From assembly GCF_900104135.1 (NCBI RefSeq), contig NZ_FNIV01000016.1, forward strand, positions 1 to 36,426: a stretch of 36,426 nt of DNA, written 5' to 3'. Every line of letters begins with the position of its first letter. Positions within the stretch are counted from its first letter, which is position 1. The notes beneath the pieces are model-generated. The model saw only the letters and a program-made list of their open reading frames with translations. It was not told the DNA's origin and did no database searches. Below are positions 1-8,799 of this stretch, piece after piece. Position numbers and translations under genes: made by a program. Source of the DNA: Halomonas shengliensis. Its GTDB lineage: Bacteria; Pseudomonadota; Gammaproteobacteria; Pseudomonadales; Halomonadaceae.

Positions 1-353
1 ACCAGCTGTTGCGCTTCGTTCACCGTCACGTCGTCCAGCGTCACCGTGGTGGTGTCAGTGGTGTCGGTAATCGTCACCGTTGCGGTGTCAGTGGTGTCCA
101 GCGCTTCGTAGTTGCCGCCACTGGTGGAAGCAATGCTGATCGGGAAGCTGTCAGCATCAAGGTAAACGTCTTCACCCTGGGCTGGCTGCGGCTCCGAACT
201 GCCAGTCAACGCACCGTCGGCAAAATTGATCACCACGCCGTTGTTCAGCGTCACGCTGAAGGCACCTTGCGGGGCGTTGTCCACGCTCGCGGTGTAGACC
301 AGCTGTTGCGCTTCGTTCACCGTCACGTCGTCCAGCGTCACCGTGGTGGTGTC
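1..353 (-). repeat. 297-bp tandem repeat of the adhesin Ig-like domain
   Basis: Positions 1-56 and 298-353 are identical over 56 bases, giving a 297-bp period, exactly 99 codons. The array presumably continues left of the window. Shorter related tracts rich in Asp-Thr-Thr-Thr-Val codons lie within the unit around 40-115. Exact repetition at nucleotide level suggests recent expansion by recombination, as is usual in LapA-type repeat regions. Confidence 0.75.
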
Positions 354-1193
354 GTTGTCGTCGACCACGGTCAACGACGGAACATCTCCGATGGTCAGTT
401 CGTCGTACCCGCCACCAGAGGTATCGGCAACACTCAGCCCTATAGTTTCATCACCCTGAATGAAAAAATCATCCTCACGAGACTCGAAAGCGACTTGACC
501 GGTGATTTCACCGACAGCAATCGTGATCTGCTGTCCATTCGAGAGAGTAATCTCCAACGGCGTGCCCGTTGGAGGGGTATCGACAGTGGCCACGATTAGG
601 AAGTTCTCGTCCTCAACGATGGAGCTTCCACCAAGATTGACTGCTCCTTCCATTCCCAGTAGTTCGAAACTCACCAAGCCCATCACGGGCTCCTCAACAA
701 CCTCTTCCTCGGCCTGGGCGATGAACTCATCCTCGGGGAACTCGCCGCTGTCGAGGGCGCCCATGCCGAACTCGTAGCTAAGCGGGCTGAGCGGCTCGGC
801 GATGCGTGCCAGCATCACGAAGCTGTGGCCACCTTCCGCGCCGCCACCGGGGCCGGCACCCGCGGCCGTGGGATCCAGCTCGGCGAGCAGGTCGCCCTCG
901 CCTTCGTCGATGGCGGTGAGCAGGGCCTCGAGATCCTCATCCAGGGCGGTTGCCTCCTCTTCGGCCACCGCTTCCTCGCCACCGAGGTCCGGGGTCATGG
1001 CCACTTCCTGGCCGCCCTGAATCACGGTGGGATCGAGGTTGTCACCGAAGTCGAGTTCGACACTGGCGCCATCTGCGGTGACGAGAACCTCTCCCTCCTG
1101 CAGGGTGTCACCGATGCTCAGTTCGCGAAGATTGCCGTCGGCGTCGCGCGCCCAGGCCTGACCGGTGATGGCGGTAACGGTAGCGATGGTCAT
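1..1193 (-). CDS. LapA-like T1SS surface adhesin, N-terminal part (cut by window edge)
   Basis: The first 397 codons of a large secreted adhesin; the rest lies left of the window. Residues 1-115 match the retention module of LapA-type adhesins, which lodges in the outer-membrane TolC-like pore and holds the protein on the cell surface. Residues 109-112 read TAAG, the motif cut by the periplasmic protease LapG in Pseudomonas LapA. A short acidic linker follows. From about residue 165 come Ig-like beta domains, including a 99-residue unit beginning with DTTTVTLDDVTVNEAQQL that recurs at the left edge. The ATG at 1193 is preceded by AGGAG at good spacing. The module is nearly identical to that of the adhesin at 1443-4388. 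The secretion genes lie upstream on the same strand. No LapD or LapG gene is in view. Family call is firm; total length is unknown. Confidence 0.88.
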   Translation of the reverse strand, partial: MTIATVTAITGQAWARDADGNLRELSIGDTLQEGEVLVTADGASVELDFGDNLDPTVIQGGQEVAMTPDLGGEEAVAEEEATALDEDLEALLTAIDEGEGDLLAELDPTAAGAGPGGGAEGGHSFVMLARIAEPLSPLSYEFGMGALDSGEFPEDEFIAQAEEEVVEEPVMGLVSFELLGMEGAVNLGGSSIVEDENFLIVATVDTPPTGTPLEITLSNGQQITIAVGEITGQVAFESREDDFFIQGDETIGLSVADTSGGGYDELTIGDVPSLTVVDDNDTTTVTLDDVTVNEAQQLVYTASVDNAPQGAFSVTLNNGVVINFADGALTGSSEPQPAQGEDVYLDADSFPISIASTSGGNYEALDTTDTATVTITDTTDTTTVTLDDVTVNEAQQL

Positions 1194-1263
1194 GGTGTGA
1201 CTCCTGCAGGGTGTTCTGGCGATAACAGGCGTGCCGACGCACGCCCGCTCAATACATTGAAGC

Positions 1264-1343
1264 TAGGCAATAACCGTGGGGCGGGATATTGGACCGATGG
1301 ACAGGTTAGGCAGGAATGCCTGATGTCTTGATCTACGTCAGGC
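1264..1343 (-). promoter_or_regulatory. Candidate promoter/operator region of the partial adhesin
   Basis: Two short blocks are shared, at the same spacing, with the region before the other adhesin. On the plus strand these are TAGGCAAT at 1264-1271 and ATTGGACCGATGGACA at 1288-1303; the matching blocks are at 4459-4466 and 4483-4498, with 16 bases between blocks in both places. Further upstream on the minus strand lies an inverted repeat, GCCTGA at 1318-1323 and TCAGGC at 1338-1343. A second short one is AGGCA-GGAA-TGCCT at 1308-1321. Conservation between paralogous promoters supports a regulatory role. No clear sigma-70 boxes are visible, and the binding factor is unknown. Confidence 0.5.
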
Positions 1344-1403
1344 AGCAAGCGCTATCGGTGCGATGCTATGGGGAAGCCCGCGTCGACGTAGGCTTGGAAG
1401 AGA

Positions 1404-1427
1404 AGCACCCGTCGGGTGACGGGCGCT
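1404..1427 (-). terminator. Possible terminator after the 981-aa adhesin
   Basis: An imperfect hairpin pairs AGC and CCCGTC (1404-1413, one mismatch at 1407) with GACGGG and GCT (1418-1427) around a GGGT loop. It starts 16 bases past the stop codon on the minus strand. The following minus-strand bases are TCTCTTCC, a weak pyrimidine tract, so it is a plausible but not strong intrinsic terminator. Confidence 0.45.
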
Positions 1428-1442
1428 CTGAGGCTGGATGGC

Positions 1443-4388
1443 TCAATCAATCTCGAGCTGTCCCTCCTCGATCAGGGATTGCAGGAACTGCAGAGACGAG
1501 AGGTCGCCCATTTCCACATTGCTGAGCAGGATCATCTGGTCGGCGCCGGAAAGGTCGCCATCGGCCAGACTGCCCTCGGTGCTGATGTAGAGCATGGTGC
1601 CGCTGTCGCTGGGCGCCGCCTGGATGAAGGACGAAAGATCCGCGCCGTCCGGCATGCCACTCAACATGTCGGAGATATCCAGCATGTCACCTTCGCCGAC
1701 GGAGAAGTCCGTCACGGTATCCAGGGAAGGCGAATCGGCACTGCCTTCGTCGCCGAGGTTCCAGTCGAAGGTATCGGCACCGGGGCCACCGGTGAGCGTA
1801 TCGTCTCCGCCGGTGCCGTAGAGGGTATCGCTTTCTACAGTACCGGTGATCTCGTAGCTTCCGGTGTCGGTGGTGTTGACCACCACCGAGAAGTCCGAGA
1901 CGGCCTCGTCGCCATCGGCGTCTGTGCCCGTGAGCGCGAAGTCGAGCTGATAGTCATCCGGGTACTCGAGGATCGCGTAGCCAGCCGAGAGGCCCTCGAT
2001 CTTCAGGCTGACCTTGTCGGCCGGCGCGAGCTCGATGAAGTCAACCGTCAGCGAAGGATCGGTCGATACCGTGATGCTGTAGTCGTCGCCGATGGCCTCG
2101 GAGTAGACCGTTTCACCGCCATCCCCGTCGTAGACGATGCGGAGCTCGACCATGTCCCCGGGCTTGGCGCCGGCAGTCTCCGCGATCTCGAAGGTCAGCT
2201 CGGAGAGGGTGACGTTGTCGAAGCCGGACACCGGCACCACGTCGAAGGTCAGGGTATCTCCCTTGTCGCCATGGACCACGTTATCGTTGACGCCCAGTTC
2301 GGTGGCGGAGATGGTCAGCGTGCCGTCGCCATCGTCGTTCGATCCGGTTACCACCACCTCGAAGTAGCCGCCGAAGAGGCTGGCGTCGAACACGTACTGG
2401 GGCAGGTTGCTCCCGCCTGTCACCCCGGCGAGAAGGCTCTCGACCGGCACCTCCAGCACCGGTGCCGGCTGGACCAGCTCGAAGGTATAGGTCCCGTCAG
2501 CACTCACTGCGAGGGTAAAGAAGGTGTCCTCACCCTCGTTGTAGACCCCGTTGAACACCTGGAGATCGGCCGTCGAACTCTCAGCGTCGTAGACCAGGGA
2601 ATAGCCCTCCGCGGCATTCAACCACTGCAGCGATGCCTGATCGGCAAAGTCCTGAGTGTCCGCACCGGGAATAAGCTCGTAGGACCCCTCGTAGCTTCCT
2701 GCGATGTTGGCAATGGCCAGGTTACCGGCATCCAGGCTTGGTGCGTCATCGACGATGCGGATATCCAGCGAGGCCGTAGCGCTGCTGCCGTCGGCATCGA
2801 CCAGGCCGACCGCGAAGCTGTCGAGGTACTCGGTGCCGGTGGCACCGCTGACCGTGTCGTTGTCGACGGTGGCGTCCAGAGTGTAGCTATAGCTCAGCGT
2901 GCCGCCGGCGGCGTCGCCGCTGAAGCCGGTGATCAGCAGGGTGCCATGGTCTGTGGTGATCGCAAGCGGGCTGTCGGCCGAAAGCGCCTGCAGCTCGGCC
3001 AGGGTCAGGCTCTGGCCGGCGATGGTCAGGCTGCCCAGCTCGTCCAGGGCGACGAAGCTGAAGGTGCCGCTCTGGGTCAGGGCGGTGGCGTCGGCGTCGG
3101 AGCCGGCCGGCAGGTTGGCTTCCAGCACGGTCTGCTCGGCGCTTCCGGCGCTGATCCCGGTGAGGAGCACGCCGTCGTCCTGGCCGGTGATGGTGACGGT
3201 CAGGGTTGCGGTACTGATGTCACCGTCGGCATCGGTCAGGGTGTAGGCGAAGGTCTCGGTGAGCGTCTCGCCTTCGCTCAGCCCCTGCACCGCAGCGCTG
3301 GTGGTGTCGAGCAGGTAGCTCCAGGTACCGTCGCCGTTGTCGGTGAAGGTGCCGTAGCTGGCCTGGGTGTCGTCGAAGGCCACGCTTTCGGGACGGTCGG
3401 CGCCCAGGGTGTCGTTGAGCAGCACGTCGCCGGTCAGCGCCGTGGTGGTGTCCTCGGCGACGAGGCCAGCATCCTCGACGGCGGTGGGACCATCGTCGGT
3501 GATGGTGATGGTCAGCGTCGCCGGGGCCGAGACGTCGCCATCATCGTCGGTGACGCGCACGGCGAAGGTCTCGGCGGGCAGCTGGTCGCTCGCACCGGTC
3601 TCGCCGGCGAGCGGATGCGCCAGGGGCTCGCTGAGGGTATAGGTCCAGCTGCCGTCCGGGTTGACGCTCAGCACGCCATAGTCGCCCTGCACAGCGGTGC
3701 CGGTCTCAGAGATGGCCACCCAGTTGCCGTCGGCGTCCTGCACCTCGATCAACGCCAGCTCATCGCCGCCGGTGTCGATCTGGAAGGCCCCGCCGGTGGT
3801 GGCCACACCCCCGCCGCTGCCCTCTGTCAGCGCCGACTCCCAGACGGTGTCGCCATCGCCATCCAGGTCCTCGGTGGCGACGCCGGGGGTCGAGTCCTCC
3901 TCGGCGGCCTGGGCCAGGAACTCATCCTCGGGGAACTCGACCTCCTCGAGCTGACCGAGGCCATAGGCGTAGCTGAGGGGCGTGAGCGGCTCAACGATCC
4001 GCGCCAGGCGCACGAAGCTGTGGCCGCCTTCCGCACTGCCTCCGGGGCCGGTGCCGGCGGCTGGGGCGTCGAGGTCCACCAGCAGGTCCCCCTCTCCCTC
4101 GTCGATGGCGGTCAGGAGTGTCTCGAGGTCCTCGTCCAGGGCGCTCGCCTCCTCCTCGGTGACCGGCGCCTCGGCATCCAGCTCCGGGGACATGGCGACT
4201 TCCTGCCCGCCCTGGATCACGGTGGGATCGGCGCCACCGCCAACGTCGAGTTCGACGCGGCCGCCCTCGGCGGTAACGAGCACCTCTCCCTCCTGCAGGG
4301 TGTCGCCGATGCGGAGTTCGCGAAGGTTGCCCGCGGCGTCACGTGCCCAGGCCTGACCGGAGATGGCGGTAACGGTGGCGATGATCAT
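1443..4388 (-). CDS. Short LapA-like T1SS adhesin with retention module, VCBS repeats and RTX end
   Basis: A complete 981-residue secreted surface protein. Residues 1-115 are the retention module, with PAAG at 109-112 where its neighbour has TAAG, the LapG-type cleavage motif. Residues about 200-420 hold VCBS/cadherin-like domains with repeated DDDGDVSAPATLTITITDD-type motifs. Residues about 858-874 carry one RTX calcium-binding nonapeptide block (GTGGDDTLTGGPGADTF). The last 100 residues resemble the T1SS C-terminal secretion signal and end in EEGQLEID. The protein is very small beside LapA (over 5,000 residues). The ATG at 4388 has AGGAAA upstream. It follows the regulator gene after 156 bp and appears to have its own promoter. 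Surface anchoring is inferred from the module; the ligand is unknown. Confidence 0.9.
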   Translation of the reverse strand: MIIATVTAISGQAWARDAAGNLRELRIGDTLQEGEVLVTAEGGRVELDVGGGADPTVIQGGQEVAMSPELDAEAPVTEEEASALDEDLETLLTAIDEGEGDLLVDLDAPAAGTGPGGSAEGGHSFVRLARIVEPLTPLSYAYGLGQLEEVEFPEDEFLAQAAEEDSTPGVATEDLDGDGDTVWESALTEGSGGGVATTGGAFQIDTGGDELALIEVQDADGNWVAISETGTAVQGDYGVLSVNPDGSWTYTLSEPLAHPLAGETGASDQLPAETFAVRVTDDDGDVSAPATLTITITDDGPTAVEDAGLVAEDTTTALTGDVLLNDTLGADRPESVAFDDTQASYGTFTDNGDGTWSYLLDTTSAAVQGLSEGETLTETFAYTLTDADGDISTATLTVTITGQDDGVLLTGISAGSAEQTVLEANLPAGSDADATALTQSGTFSFVALDELGSLTIAGQSLTLAELQALSADSPLAITTDHGTLLITGFSGDAAGGTLSYSYTLDATVDNDTVSGATGTEYLDSFAVGLVDADGSSATASLDIRIVDDAPSLDAGNLAIANIAGSYEGSYELIPGADTQDFADQASLQWLNAAEGYSLVYDAESSTADLQVFNGVYNEGEDTFFTLAVSADGTYTFELVQPAPVLEVPVESLLAGVTGGSNLPQYVFDASLFGGYFEVVVTGSNDDGDGTLTISATELGVNDNVVHGDKGDTLTFDVVPVSGFDNVTLSELTFEIAETAGAKPGDMVELRIVYDGDGGETVYSEAIGDDYSITVSTDPSLTVDFIELAPADKVSLKIEGLSAGYAILEYPDDYQLDFALTGTDADGDEAVSDFSVVVNTTDTGSYEITGTVESDTLYGTGGDDTLTGGPGADTFDWNLGDEGSADSPSLDTVTDFSVGEGDMLDISDMLSGMPDGADLSSFIQAAPSDSGTMLYISTEGSLADGDLSGADQMILLSNVEMGDLSSLQFLQSLIEEGQLEID

Positions 4389-4458
4389 GGTGGTGTTTCC
4401 TGCTGCAAGGAGTGGCGGAAAGGGCCTGCCGACAAACGCCCGTTCGATACCGGAAACT

Positions 4459-4527
4459 TAGGCAATCCTCGGGCGCGGCAACATTGGACCGAAGGACATG
4501 GCATCCACAACCCTGACCGAGGTCAGG
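4459..4527 (-). promoter_or_regulatory. Candidate promoter/operator region of the 981-aa adhesin
   Basis: The plus strand carries TAGGCAAT (4459-4466) and ATTGGACCGAAGGACA (4483-4498), both shared at identical spacing with the region before the partial adhesin. Upstream of them is a perfect palindrome, CCTGAC-CGAG-GTCAGG at 4512-4527, which corresponds to the wider inverted repeat at 1318-1343. The palindrome lies only 17 bp past the stop of the LuxR-type regulator, so it could instead be that gene's terminator, but no T-tract follows. The regulator is the obvious candidate binder (inference). Confidence 0.5.
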
Positions 4528-4544
4528 TTTCCGGAGGCTGGCCG

Positions 4545-5174
4545 TCAGCTGCCACGCCCCACCCCGAGGGCGGTCTCCGGAACGGACGTCAGCCGCAGCA
4601 CCAGCTGCATGCGGTCACGCACGCCGAGCTTGCGGAACACCGCCCCCAGATGCGCCTTCACGGTGCGCTCGGTGATGTCGAGCCGACGCGCCACCTCCTT
4701 GTTGCTGTACCCCTCGACCACCGCCAGGGCCACGGCACGCTCGCGCTCGGTCAGCGGTGCCAGGGCCTCGTCGCGATCGCGCGGGCTGCCGCCCAGGGCA
4801 TGGAAGACGCCCCCCACCACCCGCGCCATCAGCTCGGGCGGCACCCAGATCCCCTGGTTGAGGATCACCAGCCGGGCCTGGCGCAGCAGCTCCGGCGGCG
4901 AGAGGGCATGCACATAGGCCCGCGCGCCGCTCTCCAGCGCCTGGAAGGCCTCGGCGGTGGCCGGCGAGTAGGTCATCACGCCGACGGCGGCGCCGCGACG
5001 CTGAAGCTCGCCGACCTGTTCCGGCCACTCCGGCGCGTCCGCCATCACCCAGACACAGTCGCCACGCACCAGCCTGGCCTTGAGGTCCTCCGGGCGAATC
5101 AGGCGGGCGTCCGGGAAGGCTTCCTGCCAGCGTGGAATCTCGTCGTGCCCCTGACTGACGAAGTAGGTCGCCAT
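4545..5174 (-). CDS. LuxR/NarL-type transcriptional regulator with degenerate receiver
   Basis: A 209-residue DNA-binding regulator. The C-terminal LuxR helix-turn-helix (about residues 140-200) is canonical: LTERERAVALAVVEGYSNKE, then the recognition helix around ITERTVKAHLGAVFRKL. The N-terminal 120 residues have the outline of a receiver domain but lack the acidic pair at the start, and the conserved lysine is replaced by His in GARAYVHALSPPEL. Phosphorylation control is therefore unlikely. The ATG follows the adaptor gene's TAG with no gap, so it is translated with the secretion operon. Its place between exporter and adhesins suggests it controls adhesin expression (inference). Inverted repeats before both adhesin genes are possible targets. 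Confidence 0.85.
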   Translation of the reverse strand: MATYFVSQGHDEIPRWQEAFPDARLIRPEDLKARLVRGDCVWVMADAPEWPEQVGELQRRGAAVGVMTYSPATAEAFQALESGARAYVHALSPPELLRQARLVILNQGIWVPPELMARVVGGVFHALGGSPRDRDEALAPLTERERAVALAVVEGYSNKEVARRLDITERTVKAHLGAVFRKLGVRDRMQLVLRLTSVPETALGVGRGS

Positions 5175-6608
5175 CTATCGCTCTCCCATCGAGTTGCTCC
5201 ACGCCCGCAGCACGGGCTTGAGCATGAACTGCATCACGGTACGCTTGCCAGTCATGATATCGACCTGGGCGGTCATGCCCGGGATCACCTCCATGTCGGG
5301 ATGATCCGTCGCCTCCTCGGTCGAACGCACGCGCACCAGGTAGAAGGTATTGTCGTTGTCGTCGGTAATGGTATCGGCACTGATGTGCTCGAGTTCCGCC
5401 TCGAGCCCGCCGTAGATGGCGAAGTCGTAGGCGGTAAGCTTGATGGTGGCAGGCTGGCCGGGACGCAGGAAGGCGATGTCCTGGGGCGCGATGCGCGCCT
5501 CCACCAGCAGCTGGTCATCGGTCGGCACGATCTCCACCACCTCCTGACCGGGCTGCGCCACCCCGCCCAACGTATTGATGTTGAGGCGCTGCACCACGCC
5601 ATCCACCGGCGAGCGAATCTCGGCCAGGCGCACGCGGTCCTGCAGCCCGGTGCCGGACTCCTGCAGCGCCGCGAGCTCGCCGAGGGTCTCGGTCAGCGAC
5701 TCCCGCCAGCGGTTGCGCGTCTCCAGCTCCACCTCGCGCAGCTGCGCCTGGGCCTCCTCTATAGCCGCCTGCAGCCGCTCGACCTGGGCACTGGCCTGGG
5801 TGCGCTCGCCACTGGCCCGGGAGACCTCGCGCTGCAGCCTGAGCACCTCCACCTCGGAGACGGCCCCGGACTGCAACAACGGCCGGGTGAGGTTGAGCTC
5901 GCGGCTGGCCATGCCCAGCTGGCTGGCGGCGGTATCACGCCGCGACTGTGCCTCGCTCAGCTCCGCCTGGCGCTGGGCCAGGCGCTCCTCGAGGATGCGG
6001 CGCTCCTCCTCGAGTCGCTCCAGGTTGCTCTCGTAGAGGTCGCGCTCCTGGGCGACGATGTCCGGCGCCTTGCTCACCAGCTCCTCGGAGGGTGAGAAGG
6101 AGGTGTCGGTGACCAGGGCGCGCAGCCGCTCGGCACGGGCCTGCAGCGCCTCGGCCTGGGCGCGGTTCTCGCGGAAGTTGGCCAAGAAGCGCGTAGGGTC
6201 GATGCGCATCAGCACCTCGCCCTGCTCCACCCGCTCGCCCTCGCGTACCAGGATCTCCTGCACCACGCCGCCGTCGTAGGTCTGGACCCGCTGCAACTGG
6301 CTGGAGGGAATCACCCGGCCGGCGCCACGCGTGACCTCGTCGATGGGGGCGAAATAAGCCCACACCAGCAGCGCGACGATGGCCAGCAGCACGGTATAGA
6401 GGAACCAGCGCGCGCGGAGGGGATCCTGCTGCAGTCGCGCCCAGTCGGCATCGCTGGCCCAGTCGCGGTTGAGGTGGGCGGCGGTCACCCGCTTGGCAAA
6501 GAGGCGGTCCATGAAGGGGCGAAAGGGCCGGCCACCCACCTCGGAGAAGCGGCCGATCGCCTCGAAGCCACGCTGCTCGGCGGTGGCGCCCGGCTTCCTG
6601 CTAGCCAT
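5175..6608 (-). CDS. T1SS membrane fusion (adaptor) protein, HlyD/LapC family
   Basis: A 477-residue periplasmic adaptor linking the inner-membrane ABC exporter to the TolC-like channel. One membrane segment lies at about residues 67-86 (FLYTVLLAIVALLVWAYF). The first biotinyl-lipoyl half follows, with QRVQTYDGGVVQEILVREGE near 108-127. A long coiled coil rich in Glu, Arg and Gln spans about 145-300. The second lipoyl half and beta-barrel follow, with LAEIRSPVDGVVQRL and the family-typical end VIPGMTAQVDIMTGKRTV. Its ATG overlaps the exporter's TGA by one base (TGATG), indicating coupled translation. Length and domain order are normal for the family. Confidence 0.93.
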   Translation of the reverse strand: MASRKPGATAEQRGFEAIGRFSEVGGRPFRPFMDRLFAKRVTAAHLNRDWASDADWARLQQDPLRARWFLYTVLLAIVALLVWAYFAPIDEVTRGAGRVIPSSQLQRVQTYDGGVVQEILVREGERVEQGEVLMRIDPTRFLANFRENRAQAEALQARAERLRALVTDTSFSPSEELVSKAPDIVAQERDLYESNLERLEEERRILEERLAQRQAELSEAQSRRDTAASQLGMASRELNLTRPLLQSGAVSEVEVLRLQREVSRASGERTQASAQVERLQAAIEEAQAQLREVELETRNRWRESLTETLGELAALQESGTGLQDRVRLAEIRSPVDGVVQRLNINTLGGVAQPGQEVVEIVPTDDQLLVEARIAPQDIAFLRPGQPATIKLTAYDFAIYGGLEAELEHISADTITDDNDNTFYLVRVRSTEEATDHPDMEVIPGMTAQVDIMTGKRTVMQFMLKPVLRAWSNSMGER

Positions 6609-8779
6609 CAGCGCGCCCTCCCGATCTGTCCCTTGCGCAGCGCCTCGACCACCTTGTCGCGGGGGCCATCGGCCACCACGCGGCCGGCGTCGATGACGAT
6701 GATGCGATCGACCAGCGACAGCAGCGAGGTGCGGTGGGTCACCACGATCATGGTCTTGGCCCGGGCGAAACTCTTGAGGTTGGCCTTGAAGGCCTCCTCG
6801 CTGGTGTGATCCATGGAGCTGGTGGGCTCGTCCAGCAGCAGGACCTGGGGGTCGTGCACCAGGGCCCTGGCCACCGCCACCGACTGTCGCTGCCCCCCGG
6901 AGAGCGCCTGGCCCCGCTCGCCCACCGGCAGGTCGACCCCCTGGGGATGGGTGTTGACCAGGTGCTCCAGGCCACTGAGCCGGATGGCCCGCAGCAGCGC
7001 CTCGTCATCCACCCCCTCGGCGCCGCCACCGGCGACGATGTTCTCGCGCAGAGTGCCGTAGAAGAGGCTGACGTCCTGGGGCACATAGCCGATCTGGCGA
7101 CGCAGCTGGATGGGGTCGAACTGGCGCAGGTCCACGCCGTCGATCATCACCGCCCCGGCGGTGGGTTCATAGAGCCCCAGCACCAGCTTGTTGAGGGTGG
7201 TCTTGCCGCAACCGATGCGCCCCAGCAGCGCCACCTTCTCCCCCGCCTGAATGGTTAGCGAGACATCCCGCAGCGCCTCGTTCTCCTGCTCGGGGTAGCG
7301 CAGCGAGACCTTGTCGAAGCGGATCTCTCCGCGGATCACCGGCCGGCTGACGAACGCCTTGCCCTCGGGGCGCTCCACCGGGCGCTCCATCACGCCATTG
7401 AGCGACTGCAGGGCGGTGGAGGACTGGTGGTACTGGGCGAGCAGCGCCGCGGCCTGGCTGATCGGCGCCATGGCGCGGGAGGAGAGCAGGTAGGCGGCGA
7501 TCAGACCGCCCTGGGTGAGGTTGCCCTCGATGATCTGGTAGACGCCGATGATGATCACGCACACGGCCACGCTGTGCTGGGCCCACAGCGCCACGCTGGA
7601 GACCGAGGAGCTGACCAGGCGCAGCTGGGCGGCGGTCCGCGAGAGGTAGGCCGAGGCCTTCTCCCAGATGCCTTGGATGCGGCTCTCGGCGCGCAGCGTC
7701 TTGACTGTCTCCAGCTGGGAGACCGACTCCACCAGGGTGGCGTTGCGCTGGGCGCTGACCCGCCAGGTGGTCTCGGAGAGCTCATGGAGCTTGCCCTGGG
7801 CGGCCAGGGCGTAGAGCAGCACGAAGACGATGCCCACCAGCACCGGGATCACCAGCGGCGGACCGATCAGGGCGATGATGCCGGCGAACATCAGCACGAA
7901 GGGCAGGTCCACCAGCGCCACCACCGTGGCCGAGCCGATGAAGGCGCGCACCGATTCGAAGGACTGCAGGGTGGCGGCGAAGGAGCCGGTGGAGGCCGGA
8001 CGTGCCTCCATGCGTAGCCCCAGCACCCGCGCCATGATCGACGAGGAGAGCTTGACGTCGGCACGGCTCGCCGCCAGGTCGACGAAGGCGTTACGCATCA
8101 GCCGCAGCGCCAGGTCGAAGCAGAGCACCACGAAGATGCCGATGGCCAGCACCCATAGCGTCTCGGTGGCGTGGTTGGGCACCACCCGGTCGTAGACGTT
8201 GAGCACGAACAGCGGCATCGCCACCGCGAAGAGGTTGATCATCACCGAGCCGGCGATCACGTCCCGGTAGAGCTTGCGGTTCTCGCGGATCACGCCCCAG
8301 AACCAGTGGCGCGAGCGCTGCCGGTTGACCTCGGGGCCGCGGGCATCGAAGTGGAAGCGCGGGCGCACGTAGATCGCCTGGCCGCTGTAGCTGGCCTGCA
8401 GGCCATCCAGCGCCACCTCGCTCTCGGCATCGCCGAGCTCGGGGAAGATCACCCGTGCCTTGCGTGCCTTGAGGTCCAGACCCAGCAGCACGCAGGCGCG
8501 GCCCGGCTCCAGCAGCAGCACCACGGGAAAGAGCGCCGGGTTGAGCTGCACCAGGCGACTCTTGACCAACCGGGCCGAAAGGCCGGCACGGCTGGCGGCG
8601 CGGGGAAAGACGCCGGGCGTCAGGCGCCCCTGCTCGAGGGGCAGCCCGGCGGTCAGGGATTCGGCGGTGGTGGCCCGGTCATGGCAGCTGGCCACCGTCT
8701 GCAGGCACTCGAGCAGTTCATCCTGAACCGCGGAACGCGACGAACCTTCGGAGGACTCCAGCGGCTCTCTCTGCGTCAC
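6608..8779 (-). CDS. T1SS ABC exporter (LapB/HlyB type) with degenerate C39 domain
   Basis: A 723-residue exporter with fused membrane and ATPase domains that drives adhesin secretion. The N-terminal ~130 residues form a C39-like domain without the catalytic Cys context, as in HlyB and LapB, which bind substrate but do not cleave it. About six membrane helices follow. ATPase motifs are complete: Walker A GRIGCGKT, signature LSGGQRQ, Walker B VLLLDEPTSSMD, and the H-loop in VVTHR. I start at GTG 8779 because AGAGG lies five bases upstream. The longer reading from TTG 8830 has no ribosome site and runs through a perfect hairpin. It sits 102 bp after the TolC-OmpA gene and overlaps the adaptor gene. 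Confidence 0.93.
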   Translation of the reverse strand: MTQREPLESSEGSSRSAVQDELLECLQTVASCHDRATTAESLTAGLPLEQGRLTPGVFPRAASRAGLSARLVKSRLVQLNPALFPVVLLLEPGRACVLLGLDLKARKARVIFPELGDAESEVALDGLQASYSGQAIYVRPRFHFDARGPEVNRQRSRHWFWGVIRENRKLYRDVIAGSVMINLFAVAMPLFVLNVYDRVVPNHATETLWVLAIGIFVVLCFDLALRLMRNAFVDLAASRADVKLSSSIMARVLGLRMEARPASTGSFAATLQSFESVRAFIGSATVVALVDLPFVLMFAGIIALIGPPLVIPVLVGIVFVLLYALAAQGKLHELSETTWRVSAQRNATLVESVSQLETVKTLRAESRIQGIWEKASAYLSRTAAQLRLVSSSVSSVALWAQHSVAVCVIIIGVYQIIEGNLTQGGLIAAYLLSSRAMAPISQAAALLAQYHQSSTALQSLNGVMERPVERPEGKAFVSRPVIRGEIRFDKVSLRYPEQENEALRDVSLTIQAGEKVALLGRIGCGKTTLNKLVLGLYEPTAGAVMIDGVDLRQFDPIQLRRQIGYVPQDVSLFYGTLRENIVAGGGAEGVDDEALLRAIRLSGLEHLVNTHPQGVDLPVGERGQALSGGQRQSVAVARALVHDPQVLLLDEPTSSMDHTSEEAFKANLKSFARAKTMIVVTHRTSLLSLVDRIIVIDAGRVVADGPRDKVVEALRKGQIGRAR

Positions 8780-8799
8780 AGACACCTCTTGCGTCGAAT

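Noticed and set aside
1416..6095. A 1559-codon open frame on the plus strand across adhesin, regulator and adaptor genes
   Set aside because: It is antisense to three well-supported minus-strand genes with recognisable domains. Its translation is low-complexity (His/Gly/Gln/Val rich), as expected from reading GC-rich genes on the opposite strand.
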